DNA of 64,000 nt from Desulfopila aestuarii DSM 18488 (lineage in GTDB: Bacteria; Desulfobacterota; Desulfobulbia; Desulfobulbales; Desulfocapsaceae). The stretch is from contig NZ_FRFE01000015.1 of NCBI RefSeq assembly GCF_900143695.1, positions 62,001-126,000 on the forward strand, written 5' to 3'. The notes beneath the pieces were generated by a model, which saw only the letters and a list, made by a program, of their open reading frames with translations, made no database searches and had not been told where the DNA came from. How positions within the stretch are numbered: the stretch's first letter is position 1; each line of letters opens with the position of its first letter. Shown here in pieces: positions 28,447 to 37,012 of this stretch. The position numbers were made by a program, and so were the translations under genes.

Positions 28447-28653
28447 ATGGCACCCATGAAATGCCCGGACTGCGGATGTGAAAGTTTTTATGTGAAAGAT
28501 CCTGACGACCAGTTCAATATCTTCGAGTTCGACCTGAAAGAAGGCACAATCATTCCTCGCAGCGGCGAAGAAGATCAACTCAGTGTTGAGGAAGAGACCG
28601 AAACCTACTGTGAGAGATGTGCCTGGCACGATAAATTTAAGGCCCTGAAATAG
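28447..28653 (+). CDS. Small zinc-ribbon protein
   Basis: A 68-residue acidic protein with two CxxC pairs: CPDCG near residues 6-10 and CERC near 58-61. Together they could bind one zinc ion. The middle (FEFDLKEGTIIPRSGEEDQL) is strand-rich and acidic. AGGAGAG precedes the ATG. Its own promoter and strong ribosome site suggest good expression. The function is unknown; small zinc ribbons of this type may bind RNA, DNA or protein partners. Confidence 0.75.
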   Translation: MAPMKCPDCGCESFYVKDPDDQFNIFEFDLKEGTIIPRSGEEDQLSVEEETETYCERCAWHDKFKALK

Positions 28654-28711
28654 CTTCCCCTCGCAGCTATACGGTCCAAGACGTAAAAAAAGCATCCAAA
28701 GTAATCGACTC

Positions 28712-28760
28712 GGAAATCAAGGGACAGCGCCGAATAGCATACAAGCTGTCCCTGGTTTCC
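28712..28760. repeat. REP-like palindrome
   Basis: GGAAATCAAGGGACAGC (28712-28728) pairs with GCTGTCCCTGGTTTCC (28745-28760), about 16 pairs with one bulged A and a 16-base loop. There is no T-run. GGGACAGC palindromes of this type are often dispersed repeats (REP/BIME-like) in Desulfobacterota; only one copy was noticed in the window, so repeat status is inferred. It lies in the ~300-bp gap between the zinc-ribbon gene and the tandem binding-protein gene, which otherwise shows nothing recognisable. Confidence 0.45.
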
Positions 28761-28953
28761 GCTATCCGGATGTTTTCAACCTGCCCTGTTCCATCATCTG
28801 AACTCTCGCCTCCTCGGTGCAGGCAACCCCTCCAATCAGTGTACGGCATTTGCTTCCTTTCCGCCCTGAATATATACTTCAGCTAGAGCACTTGTTATTA
28901 CAATATATCTGATCGTCGCAGCAGCATAACCCGGTAAAGATTTGGGAGGATTT

Positions 28954-30873
28954 ATGACGCACATGAAATTGAATTTTTCCTTTCTTTCCCGGCTTCTCCT
29001 TGGCCTGTTATTCCTTCTGCCAGGAGTGTGTCTGGCTGCACCGTACAAAGTGCTGGTAGTTATGAGTTATGATGAAGAATATGGCTGGGAACAGGAAATC
29101 AGGGAAGGTATCGAAGCCACTCTGGGTGTGGTTTCGGAGATCAAATATGTCTACATGGATACCAAAAACCATTTAGACCTTGGCCCGGAAAAAGCGAAAG
29201 AAGCCTACAAGGCGTATACAGAGTTCCAACCCGATGGGGTAATCGCCGCCGATGACAATGCCCAGTCGATGTTTGTTGTCCCCTATTTGAAGGACAAAGT
29301 GGTAACTCCTGTCATATTCTGCGGTGTCAATGCCGATATCTCACTCTATGGATATCCCGCTTCCAACGTTTCCGGCGTAACCGAACGGCTCCATATCGGT
29401 GAATCGCTGGCCTTTGCCCAACAGCTCATCCCCACCATCAAGAAAGTGGCTTATATGCAGAAGGAGAGTCCCGCCGGTCAAGCCTCTCTGCAACAGTTTC
29501 TGAAAGAATCGGCAAACTATCCGGTCGAATCTGCGAGATTTCACCTTCCCAAAACCCTCATGGAGGCAAAAGAAATCATGGCACAGCTCAGAAACACGGT
29601 TGATGCCCTATTCTTTGAAACACTCGAAGGAATACCTGACGAAAAAGGATTTCCCTTAAACGACAGGACAGTGATACCCATTTTGGCGAAGATCTTCGGC
29701 AAACCAATCATTTCAAACAATCTCTATCATGTTGAGGACGGCACCCTCTGCGCTGTCATCAAGAGTGGACAGGAGCAGGGGGAAGAGGCCTCAAACAAGC
29801 TGTTGCAAGCCATGCGTGGCACACCAATGTCGGATATCCCGGTAACGGGAACCAAGAAAGGGCAGCCTGTACTCAATGTCACGGTGATGGAAGAGTTGGG
29901 AGTGAAACCAAAGCCCTTTGTTCTCAAAGGTGTGAAATTGATCCGGACCACGCCGAAATTCAAAGTCCTTGTGATAATGAGTTACGAAGAAGACTTTCCC
30001 TGGGATCTTGAGGTTAAGGAAGGCATTGAAGCGGGTCTTGGCGGATCCAGTGATATCACATATTTTTACATGAACACCAAAACAGATCTGGCTGGTGGTC
30101 AGGATAAGGCGCAGGAAGCGTATCAACTCTACCTACAATATCAACCGGATGGCGTGATCGCCTCGGATGATAATGCCCAGTCAATGTTTGTGGTACCCTA
30201 TTTAAAAGAAAAGGTTAACACACCGGTCATCTTCTGCGGCGTCAACGCCGAACCAGAGAAGTATGGCTATCCCGCTAAAAATGTATCCGGTATCCTGGAG
30301 CGGGGACATATCAAAGAGTCCATTGCGATGCTGCAGGAACTTCTTCCTGCTGTCAAAACAATCGGTTTCATGGCCAAAGAAAGTCCAACCGGCCGGGCTG
30401 TCCTTGAGCAAGCCCAAAAGGAGGCCGAGAACTATTCTGCCCATCCGGTCGCCTATCTGTATCCTAAAACCGTACAGGAGGCTGTGGATATGGCAGCAGG
30501 GCTGCGAGAAAAAGCCGATGTGCTTTTTGTCGCCACCATGGAGGGATTGACAGGAGCAGATGGCACCCCACGCCCTGAAAAGGAGATTATTCCTCTTGTG
30601 GCAAAGACGTTTGGCAAACCGCTTATTTCCGACAACATCTATGATATGAAATACGGCATGTTCTCCGCAATAGCGGTCTCCGGTCAGGAGCAAGGGTTGA
30701 AAGCTGCAAAATACCTCAAGAAAGCCATTCAGGGAACACCCGTGACATCACTCCCGGTCACCCGTAATGATCAAGGTCGAAGAATGATCAATGTGTCGGT
30801 GATGAAGGAGCTGGGAATCCAGCCAAAGCCCAGCGCCCTGATCGGAGTTGAGCTGTTCAAGACGGAGGAATAA
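28954..30873 (+). CDS. Tandem-duplicated ABC_sub_bind periplasmic binding protein
   Basis: A 639-residue protein with a signal peptide at about 1-29. The ATG at 28954 is chosen because GGGAGGA lies 5 bases before it; an in-frame TTG at 28942 would include the ribosome site. Two complete copies of a periplasmic binding-protein module (ABC_sub_bind family, PF04392-like) lie head to tail. Copy 1 begins at residue 31 (YKVLVVMSYDEE) and copy 2 at residue 336 (FKVLVIMSYEED), a 305-residue period. Both share DDNAQSMFVVPYL and TPVIFCGVNA exactly. No permease or ATPase is nearby. It overlaps by one base a membrane histidine kinase, so it is probably the ligand sensor for that kinase rather than a transport subunit. 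Confidence 0.88.
   Translation: MTHMKLNFSFLSRLLLGLLFLLPGVCLAAPYKVLVVMSYDEEYGWEQEIREGIEATLGVVSEIKYVYMDTKNHLDLGPEKAKEAYKAYTEFQPDGVIAADDNAQSMFVVPYLKDKVVTPVIFCGVNADISLYGYPASNVSGVTERLHIGESLAFAQQLIPTIKKVAYMQKESPAGQASLQQFLKESANYPVESARFHLPKTLMEAKEIMAQLRNTVDALFFETLEGIPDEKGFPLNDRTVIPILAKIFGKPIISNNLYHVEDGTLCAVIKSGQEQGEEASNKLLQAMRGTPMSDIPVTGTKKGQPVLNVTVMEELGVKPKPFVLKGVKLIRTTPKFKVLVIMSYEEDFPWDLEVKEGIEAGLGGSSDITYFYMNTKTDLAGGQDKAQEAYQLYLQYQPDGVIASDDNAQSMFVVPYLKEKVNTPVIFCGVNAEPEKYGYPAKNVSGILERGHIKESIAMLQELLPAVKTIGFMAKESPTGRAVLEQAQKEAENYSAHPVAYLYPKTVQEAVDMAAGLREKADVLFVATMEGLTGADGTPRPEKEIIPLVAKTFGKPLISDNIYDMKYGMFSAIAVSGQEQGLKAAKYLKKAIQGTPVTSLPVTRNDQGRRMINVSVMKELGIQPKPSALIGVELFKTEE
29044..30864 (+). repeat. Tandem intragenic duplication (305-codon period)
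   Basis: The segment from 29044 to 29958 and that from 29959 to about 30864 encode homologous binding modules. Nucleotide similarity persists only in the best-conserved stretches (for example around 29254-29290 and 30169-30205), so the duplication is old relative to synonymous change. Confidence 0.8.
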
Positions 30874-33260
30874 TGTCTCGTATTTTTACCCTCCGGCCAA
30901 GTATAACCACCAAACTTTTTGTGCTCTGCCTTTTTGTCATCCTGGCCTTCAGTGCTATTATCTGGACGATGATCTCGGCATTTCGAACAGTTGATTCACT
31001 GAGCAATACCATTATCGAACGTGATGTGAGCAGAATCATTCAAAACGGTCAGCTGGTTCGAGATCTGACCCGTATCCTCACCGAAACCAACCTGGTGGTA
31101 AGTTCATTCTATGGCCAGGATGTCGTTCTGGTAACCAAGGAAAAGGAACTTGCTACCATGACCCTCACCATTCTCGGCAGAGATATGGATGAGGAACAAG
31201 GTAAGGTTCTGCTGAAGTTTCGCTCTTCACTCTCTTCGCTTCTTGAACAATGCAAAAAAATTAATTCGCTGAAGCGAAGCATTCTTAATGTAGACAAAAA
31301 TTTACATACTACCCTTAACGCTCTGGAGGAAAGTGTTGCAGGGAAAATCGTTAATCTCGTTCTTGCCGGTGAGGATTCCATGGCACTCGAACAGCTCGGT
31401 GCCCTCATCCCTTCGTATCGCGACGTGGTTCTGCAGATCGCCCTGCGCTTCACCAGTCTCGATCCAGTACAGGATGGAAACCAGGATGTATTCCCCATCA
31501 CAGAGTTACTTGATACCCTCCATCTGCGGTTCAGAACCCTTCTCGCCTCAGAAGCAGATGTCGCAACCTATGGCAAAAAACTACTCGTTGAAACAGTTGC
31601 CTATCGAAAGCTCGTCATCGTCTTTGCCGCAGAAGTGGTGACTCTGCACACACGCCTCTCAGAGCTGAAAGGTATCCAGGAACAGACTCTGGCCGTCATG
31701 CAAAGCGTCGATGAACAAAGCGCCAATGGCGCCCAGACCATCCAGACAGCCATCCGGCAGAGTATCAGCAGTTCTGTCAACTCAATGGTGCTGCTTGCAG
31801 CACTTGTTGCCATTGTCATCCTCACCATCATCTATACGTTTCTCCTTTTGCATATCCGCAGGCCGATGGCAGCAATTCTTCAAGGTATTGCTTCGGTCAG
31901 TGAAGGAAATCTGCAGACTGTGATCAGTATGGGTCGAAAAGACGAGTGGGATGTCATCGAAAGGGCATTGAATCGGATGACCCTGGAGCTGGGCGAATCA
32001 TATGAACGACTGCAGAACAATAACGTCGAACTTACCCGGGCCCACAATGAGATGGAAAAACATATGTGGGCACTTGAGTCAGAAATGAGCCAGAGAAAAA
32101 TGGCGGAAGCGGAAAATGCCAAGCTCCAGCAGCAACTGCAGCACGCCCAGAAAATGGAGGCCATCGGCACCCTTGCTGGTGGTGTTGCCCATGATTTCAA
32201 CAATCTGCTGCAGGGCATTCAGGGCTATACCGAATTACTGCTTTTGAAATCCGGCAAGGATGAATCCCGGGAACTGCATCAGGTGCTTCGGGCCGCACAA
32301 CGGGGCGGCGAGTTGACCCGACAGTTGCTCACCTTCAGCCGCAAGATGGAGAGCAAGCTCTGTCCGGTGAACATTAACCAGATTATCGGCGACATGCGCG
32401 TTCTGCTGGAACGAACCATTCCCAAGATGATCCAGGTTCAGTTGCATCTCAATGCCAACCTGCGCCAGGTGAATGGCGATGGTGCACAACTCGAGCAGGT
32501 ACTGATGAATCTTGCTGTCAACGCCAGAGATGCCATGCCGGATGGCGGCGTGCTGACCATCAGCACCGAAGAGATAGCGTTTCCAGACCATGAAGGAAAA
32601 ATTCTTCCTGAGATGGTACCTGGCCCCTATGTTGTCTTACGCGTTGCCGACACCGGTGTCGGCATGGATCAGGAGACACGGGAGCGCATCTTCAATCCAT
32701 TTTTCACCACCAAGGAAGTCGGCCGTGGTACAGGCCTCGGTCTCGCCATGGTATATGGCATCGTGAAAAATCATCAGGGTCATATTGTTTGTGATAGTGA
32801 ACCCGGCAAAGGCACCGCCTTCATCATTTATCTTCCTGCTATCGACCTGTTGCCGGATCAGGCCAAGATTGATCCGGCAACGGATTTGCCAGGCGGCGTG
32901 GAAACGCTTCTGTTGGTTGATGATGAACCGTATATCAGGGAGCTTGGGCAAAAGATTCTGACACAATTTGGCTATACTGTAATCTGTGCCGAAAGTGGTG
33001 AGATGGCGCTTCGCATTGCCGAAGAACAGCGAGAACAGATACAGCTGGTCATTCTTGACATTATTATGCCGGGCATGGGTGGCGAACAATGCATGAAATG
33101 GCTTTTGGCGGATTTCCCCTCGCTCAAGGTTATTATTGCCAGTGGTTACTCAGACATAGCAACACAGGAAAACGTTCTTCGAGATGGACTGACATTTATC
33201 AATAAGCCGTATAACGTTGGAGAAATGCTACGAATCGTGCGTAAGGTGTTGGATACATAG
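30873..33260 (+). CDS. Membrane histidine kinase with C-terminal receiver domain
   Basis: A 795-residue protein. A membrane helix at about 15-35 is followed by a helical periplasmic domain (about 40-300), a second membrane helix (about 304-326), HAMP (to about 380) and a coiled coil (380-425). The HisKA-type box is GTLAGGVAHDFNNLL with His440. The ATPase domain has NLAVNARDAM, ADTGVGM and GTGLGLAMVYG. The receiver begins LLLVDDEPYIREL, with phospho-acceptor Asp729 in VILDIIMPG. The helical sensor resembles those that read a separate binding protein. The start shares one base with the stop of the tandem binding protein (TAATG). No output regulator is adjacent. Confidence 0.9.
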   Translation: MSRIFTLRPSITTKLFVLCLFVILAFSAIIWTMISAFRTVDSLSNTIIERDVSRIIQNGQLVRDLTRILTETNLVVSSFYGQDVVLVTKEKELATMTLTILGRDMDEEQGKVLLKFRSSLSSLLEQCKKINSLKRSILNVDKNLHTTLNALEESVAGKIVNLVLAGEDSMALEQLGALIPSYRDVVLQIALRFTSLDPVQDGNQDVFPITELLDTLHLRFRTLLASEADVATYGKKLLVETVAYRKLVIVFAAEVVTLHTRLSELKGIQEQTLAVMQSVDEQSANGAQTIQTAIRQSISSSVNSMVLLAALVAIVILTIIYTFLLLHIRRPMAAILQGIASVSEGNLQTVISMGRKDEWDVIERALNRMTLELGESYERLQNNNVELTRAHNEMEKHMWALESEMSQRKMAEAENAKLQQQLQHAQKMEAIGTLAGGVAHDFNNLLQGIQGYTELLLLKSGKDESRELHQVLRAAQRGGELTRQLLTFSRKMESKLCPVNINQIIGDMRVLLERTIPKMIQVQLHLNANLRQVNGDGAQLEQVLMNLAVNARDAMPDGGVLTISTEEIAFPDHEGKILPEMVPGPYVVLRVADTGVGMDQETRERIFNPFFTTKEVGRGTGLGLAMVYGIVKNHQGHIVCDSEPGKGTAFIIYLPAIDLLPDQAKIDPATDLPGGVETLLLVDDEPYIRELGQKILTQFGYTVICAESGEMALRIAEEQREQIQLVILDIIMPGMGGEQCMKWLLADFPSLKVIIASGYSDIATQENVLRDGLTFINKPYNVGEMLRIVRKVLDT

Positions 33261-33264
33261 TCCG

Positions 33265-33873
33265 CTATTTCCTTTTTCTCAAACGCGCGGTCTCCTTTCT
33301 CGTCTCTTGTAGAATCATATTCAGGTATTTTCGTACCTCATCGGCAGAATCAAACTTGATGTCCTCAACAAGAAGCACTCGCGGAGGCCTCAACCAGTGT
33401 GACTGCTTGTCCCGTGTTTCAGAGCTCGAATCTGCTGTACTCAAAAAGACGGCAAGCGGAAATGTCGGCGTAAAACGACAAACAGTCCCCTTATCTTTCT
33501 GGCTGTTGACGTGAATAGTTCCGCCCATCAGCTGCACAATCCGTTCAGCAATGGTCAACCCGAGACCAGTTCCGCCAAATTTTCTGTTCATCGAGGAGTC
33601 GACCTGACGAAAGAGCTGGAAAATATGCTGTATTTCCTCGGGTTCGATGCCTATCCCGGTATCTGAAATGGTAAAGGTGACACTGGCACTCACCGCATCG
33701 GAATGGGCTAGTTCCACCAGCAAATGCACCCCACCCTTTTCTGTAAATTTGCAGCCATTGGCCAGAAGGTTATTCAGCACCTGGGTCAGTTTTGCCTTGT
33801 CGCCAGCCACACAGGGCGGCAAGTTGGAGTCAATTGAACTCTCAGAGGAAATGTTTTTTTGCCTCCGCCCCAT
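33265..33873 (-). pseudogene. Remnant of a hybrid histidine kinase
   Basis: A 202-residue frame with an ATPase domain: LTQVLNNLLANGCKFTEKGG (N box), SDTGIGIEPEE (G1) and FGGTGLGLTIAERIVQLMGG (G2). There is no dimerisation/His domain. At the C-terminus a receiver begins RPPRVLLVEDIKFD but after ~10 residues jumps to an unrelated helical end (ADEVRKYLNMILQETRKETA), lacking the phospho-acceptor and the rest of the fold. At the 5' side an A7 run (33854-33860 on plus as T7) allows a frame change that would give AEAKNIS, the usual lead-in. The gene is therefore truncated at both ends and probably non-functional. Confidence 0.75.
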
Positions 33874-34004
33874 CTGACCATGCCTTGACGTAATGATGAA
33901 AAAAAGCGAAAGTTACTACCTGCACCCCACTTCACTGCCAATGGCCTCCTTGAGGCTGAAAAGATTGTACAGAGGCAGTTACAATTGATACGCACGAGGT
34001 GATT

Positions 34005-34478
34005 ATGAAGACCGCTGATCTGTATGACGAATAAGAAGAACTGCTCCAGGTCTGTCAACCGCTGTTTCGCCATTATGGCGGGCACCGGACCTTCCACGGT
34101 CCGATCGCCACGTTGAAATGTTTTGAAGATAACTCCCTGGTAAGCGATCAGCTTGGACAGCCAGGTCAGGGACGCATCCTGGTGGTTGATGGTGGTGGAT
34201 CGCTCCGCTGCGCAATGCTGGGTGATATCCTGGCCCAGAAGGCGGTTGACAATGGCTGGGCCGGTATACTGATGTTTGGGTGCATCCGAGACGCAGAAGA
34301 GATTGGCAAAATGGAGCTGGGAGTTCTTGCTCTTGCAACTATTCCCCGAAAAAGCGTCAAGAAGGGACGAGGCGACAGCGGGGAGCCGGTGACATTTGCC
34401 GGTGTCACCTTCAGGCCAGGCGAGTGGCTATATGCCGATCCGGATGGTGCTGTTGTCTTACCTCAAAAGGCTCGATGA
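34005..34478 (+). pseudogene. rraA: RraA-like gene with an in-frame TAA at codon 10
   Basis: From the ATG at 34005 (GAGGTGA just upstream) the frame reads MKTADLYDE, stop, [20 protein letters not shown] and then a full RraA fold: [45 protein letters not shown] and [19 protein letters not shown]. The residues on both sides of the TAA (34032-34034) align with RraA N-termini without a gap, so a single-base nonsense change explains it. RraA binds RNase E and lowers its activity in E. coli; related proteins are aldolases. An internal ATG at 34113 could give a product lacking the first 36 codons. Inactivation, re-initiation or a sequencing error are all possible. Confidence 0.8.
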
Positions 34479-34568
34479 AATGTGCGATCTGAGAATAACT
34501 GATCTCTCTTTTCGCCAACCCTTTTCGCATTGCCCTGCTGACATATCTCTGTTTGCCAAAAGGTCATC

Positions 34569-35588
34569 ATGAAAAAGACACTCTTGTTTTCGCCATATAC
34601 GTTAAAAAGTGTAACATTCAAAAACCGCGTGGCGATGGCTCCCATGTGCCAGTACTCTGCTGCGACTGACGGTTTGCCGAACGACTGGCACCGCATTCAC
34701 TATGTTTCAAGAGCTATCGGCCAGGTAGGCATGATCCTTACCGAGGCAACAGCTGTCGAGCCTCGGGGACGAATTTCCGACCGGGATCTTGGACTGTGGA
34801 ATGACGATGCCATCGCTCCGTTTGCCGGATTGCTAGAACAGATAAAAAGCCATGGTTGCAGAGTCGGTATTCAGATAGCCCATGCCGGCCGGAAATCGAC
34901 TGTCACTCATGAGTCTATTGTGGCACCAAGCGCCATCGCCTTTGATGATCAATACCAGGTGCCGCGAGAACTCTCCCCAGAAGAAATTTCTGATATTGTC
35001 CATTCATTTGGCGATGCTGTTCGTCGAGCAGTTGTTGCAGGTGCTGATTTTATCGAGATTCATGGCGCCCATGGCTATTTGATCAATCAGTTTTTGTCGC
35101 CGCTCACCAATAGACGTACAGATACGTACGGGAAAAACCGGTCACGATTTCTCAGGGAAGTTCTCGAAGAAACAGCAAACCATATCCCGCCTGGAATGCC
35201 TGTGTTCCTCCGCATTTCCGCTGAAGATTACAAAGATGGCGGCAATCACCCGGAAGATTTATGCCGGCTGCTCGAACCGGTCAAGCATTTGATCGACCTT
35301 GTTCACGTCAGCTCAGGTGGTGTGGCGGCAGACGCCTTGGTAAAAACGGCCCCCGGTTATCAAGTACCATTTGCCGAGACCATCAGGAACCAGCTGCAAC
35401 TCCCTGTCATGGCGGTGGGAATGTTGGAATCGCCCTCCCTGGCCGAGGAAACCCTCAAAAAAGGCCAGGCCGATTTCATCGCGCTGGGTCGTGAATTGCT
35501 GCGGAATCCCTATTGGCCGCTTCACGCTGCCAGAAACCTGGGAGATGACATCGAGTGGCCTACCCCCTATCAGCGAGCGAAAATTTAA
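34569..35588 (+). CDS. NADPH dehydrogenase NamA/YqjM-like (old yellow enzyme family)
   Basis: A 339-residue FMN-dependent TIM-barrel protein. RVAMAPMCQYSA holds Cys27, typical of the short thermophilic-like (class III) old yellow enzymes such as YqjM. Other marks are VGIQIAHAGRKS, IEIHGAHGYLINQFLSPLTN (active-site His pair and barrel end) and GQADFIALGRELLRNPYWP. It reduces activated C=C bonds of enones or nitro compounds using NADPH. The DUF362-ferredoxin gene follows 18 bp later, suggesting co-expression. Confidence 0.92.
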   Translation: MKKTLLFSPYTLKSVTFKNRVAMAPMCQYSAATDGLPNDWHRIHYVSRAIGQVGMILTEATAVEPRGRISDRDLGLWNDDAIAPFAGLLEQIKSHGCRVGIQIAHAGRKSTVTHESIVAPSAIAFDDQYQVPRELSPEEISDIVHSFGDAVRRAVVAGADFIEIHGAHGYLINQFLSPLTNRRTDTYGKNRSRFLREVLEETANHIPPGMPVFLRISAEDYKDGGNHPEDLCRLLEPVKHLIDLVHVSSGGVAADALVKTAPGYQVPFAETIRNQLQLPVMAVGMLESPSLAEETLKKGQADFIALGRELLRNPYWPLHAARNLGDDIEWPTPYQRAKI

Positions 35589-35606
35589 CAGCGCAAAGGA
35601 GAAAAT

Positions 35607-36674
35607 ATGCACCGTGTCATGATACATCCGGCAACCTATGAAAACTGCCGCGTCGCAGTTGACCACGCATTTGAACTTTTCCCCCAGGAAATTGCTGGCA
35701 AGAAAGTGGTTATCAAGCCAAATGTGCTCCGCGGTTCCAGGCCAGATGAGCATATTGTCACCAACCCGGCACTATTACAGGCAGTGATTGAAAAAGTTGA
35801 AGAGATGCAACCGCGTCAGCTCATTGTTGGCGACAACCCCGGTCTGTTCAATTATGGGGACAATGAGAACTGTTTCGAGCAGACCGGCCTGATGGCAGCT
35901 GCGAAAGGGTATTACAGAAACCTTGGAGACACCACACGTTACCTTGATTTTCATCCTGATTTCATGCCGAAAATCGGCGTTTCAGAAGAAATAATGGCTG
36001 CTGACATCCTCATCAGCCTGCCCAAATTTAAAACCCATGGGCTCACCGTGATGACCGGTGCCATCAAAAACAGCTATGGTATCCTTCCCGGCGGACAGAA
36101 GGCGAGGTTACACCAGATTGCGGGAACAGCGAGACGTTTTCATGAACTGATAGTGGAAGTATTCCGCCTACGGGTTCCGGATATGTTTATTATGGACGGT
36201 GTAATTGGTATGGAGGGCAATGGCCCGGCATCGCCAGAATTACGGGAAATTGGTCTGATACTGGCCGCCGATAATGCGGTTGCCATGGATGCGGTGGTTG
36301 CCAGAATGATGGGCGTTGACCCTGCCCGTTTACATTTTCTGCAAAAAGCCAGGGACACCGGCCTTGGTGATTTCGCTTCCGATATGATCGCAATTGAAGG
36401 CGAGATGCGGGTTCTCCCCGATTTCAAGCTTCCCCCTCTTGGCGGTGAAGCCATTACCGACAACCCGAACGCTCAGCAATTACTGCATGCCAAGGGCCAC
36501 GTTACCCCCAAAGCCGACCCTGAACTCTGCACGACATGCGGCGCCTGCATCGAGCATTGCCCGGTTTCCGCACTCTCAATGCAGCAAACACTTCCTGTGG
36601 TTGAGGAAGAAACCTGCATAGCCTGTTTCTGCTGCCAGGAGATCTGTCCGGAAAAGGCAATGCGCTTAAGTTAA
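35607..36674 (+). CDS. DUF362 domain protein with C-terminal 2x[4Fe-4S] ferredoxin
   Basis: A 355-residue protein. The DUF362 domain covers about residues 1-290 (VVIKPNVLRGSRPDEHIVTN, then LISLPKFKTHGLTVMTGAIK). Two ferredoxin motifs follow, CTTCGACIEHCP and CIACFCCQEICP, each with the four-cysteine spacing of a [4Fe-4S] cluster. DUF362 proteins are common in anaerobes and their reaction is unknown. It probably moves electrons for the adjacent OYE enzyme or another oxidoreductase, but no direct evidence exists. A strong terminator follows 15 bp after the stop. Confidence 0.88.
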   Translation: MHRVMIHPATYENCRVAVDHAFELFPQEIAGKKVVIKPNVLRGSRPDEHIVTNPALLQAVIEKVEEMQPRQLIVGDNPGLFNYGDNENCFEQTGLMAAAKGYYRNLGDTTRYLDFHPDFMPKIGVSEEIMAADILISLPKFKTHGLTVMTGAIKNSYGILPGGQKARLHQIAGTARRFHELIVEVFRLRVPDMFIMDGVIGMEGNGPASPELREIGLILAADNAVAMDAVVARMMGVDPARLHFLQKARDTGLGDFASDMIAIEGEMRVLPDFKLPPLGGEAITDNPNAQQLLHAKGHVTPKADPELCTTCGACIEHCPVSALSMQQTLPVVEEETCIACFCCQEICPEKAMRLS

Positions 36675-36689
36675 TCTGAGCCAACTTGT

Positions 36690-36725
36690 GAGCGCATCCG
36701 GAAATTGGATGCGCTCTCTTTTTTT
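36690..36725 (+). terminator. Intrinsic terminator after the DUF362-ferredoxin gene
   Basis: GAGCGCATCC (36690-36699) pairs perfectly with GGATGCGCTC (36707-36716) around a 7-base loop, followed by TCTTTTTTT. It closes the OYE-DUF362 unit. Confidence 0.92.
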
Positions 36726-37012
36726 ACGAAAACGTATCCAACAAAACGCTGTCGATGACAGCACTCCACCAAAGGGGTCCGATCAATAGACCCATATCCC
36801 GCCATTAAGAAAAAACTCCTTGTATTCCCCATGATGGTGTGCTAACCATTCTTTCTCAAAGCATATTATCGACTATTGCGGTCAACAATGCAGGATATTT
36901 TTTGCCATTACATGTACTGATCTGCACGCAACATCCAACAGATCCAAATCATGGCGGCGGGAGATACTGCAGGTATAATACCATTTATTTTCTCCATATT
37001 ATGAGGTAACCG
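36726..37012. other. Upstream region of the amino-acid-type binding protein
   Basis: No gene is seen. A perfect TATAAT lies at 36974-36979, 34 bases before the ATG at 37013, but no convincing -35 box sits at the right distance, so an activator-dependent promoter is possible. Confidence 0.35.

Noticed and set aside
34032-34034. Recoding (selenocysteine or pyrrolysine) at the rraA stop
   Set aside because: The codon is TAA, which is not used for either residue, and RraA has no such residue there.
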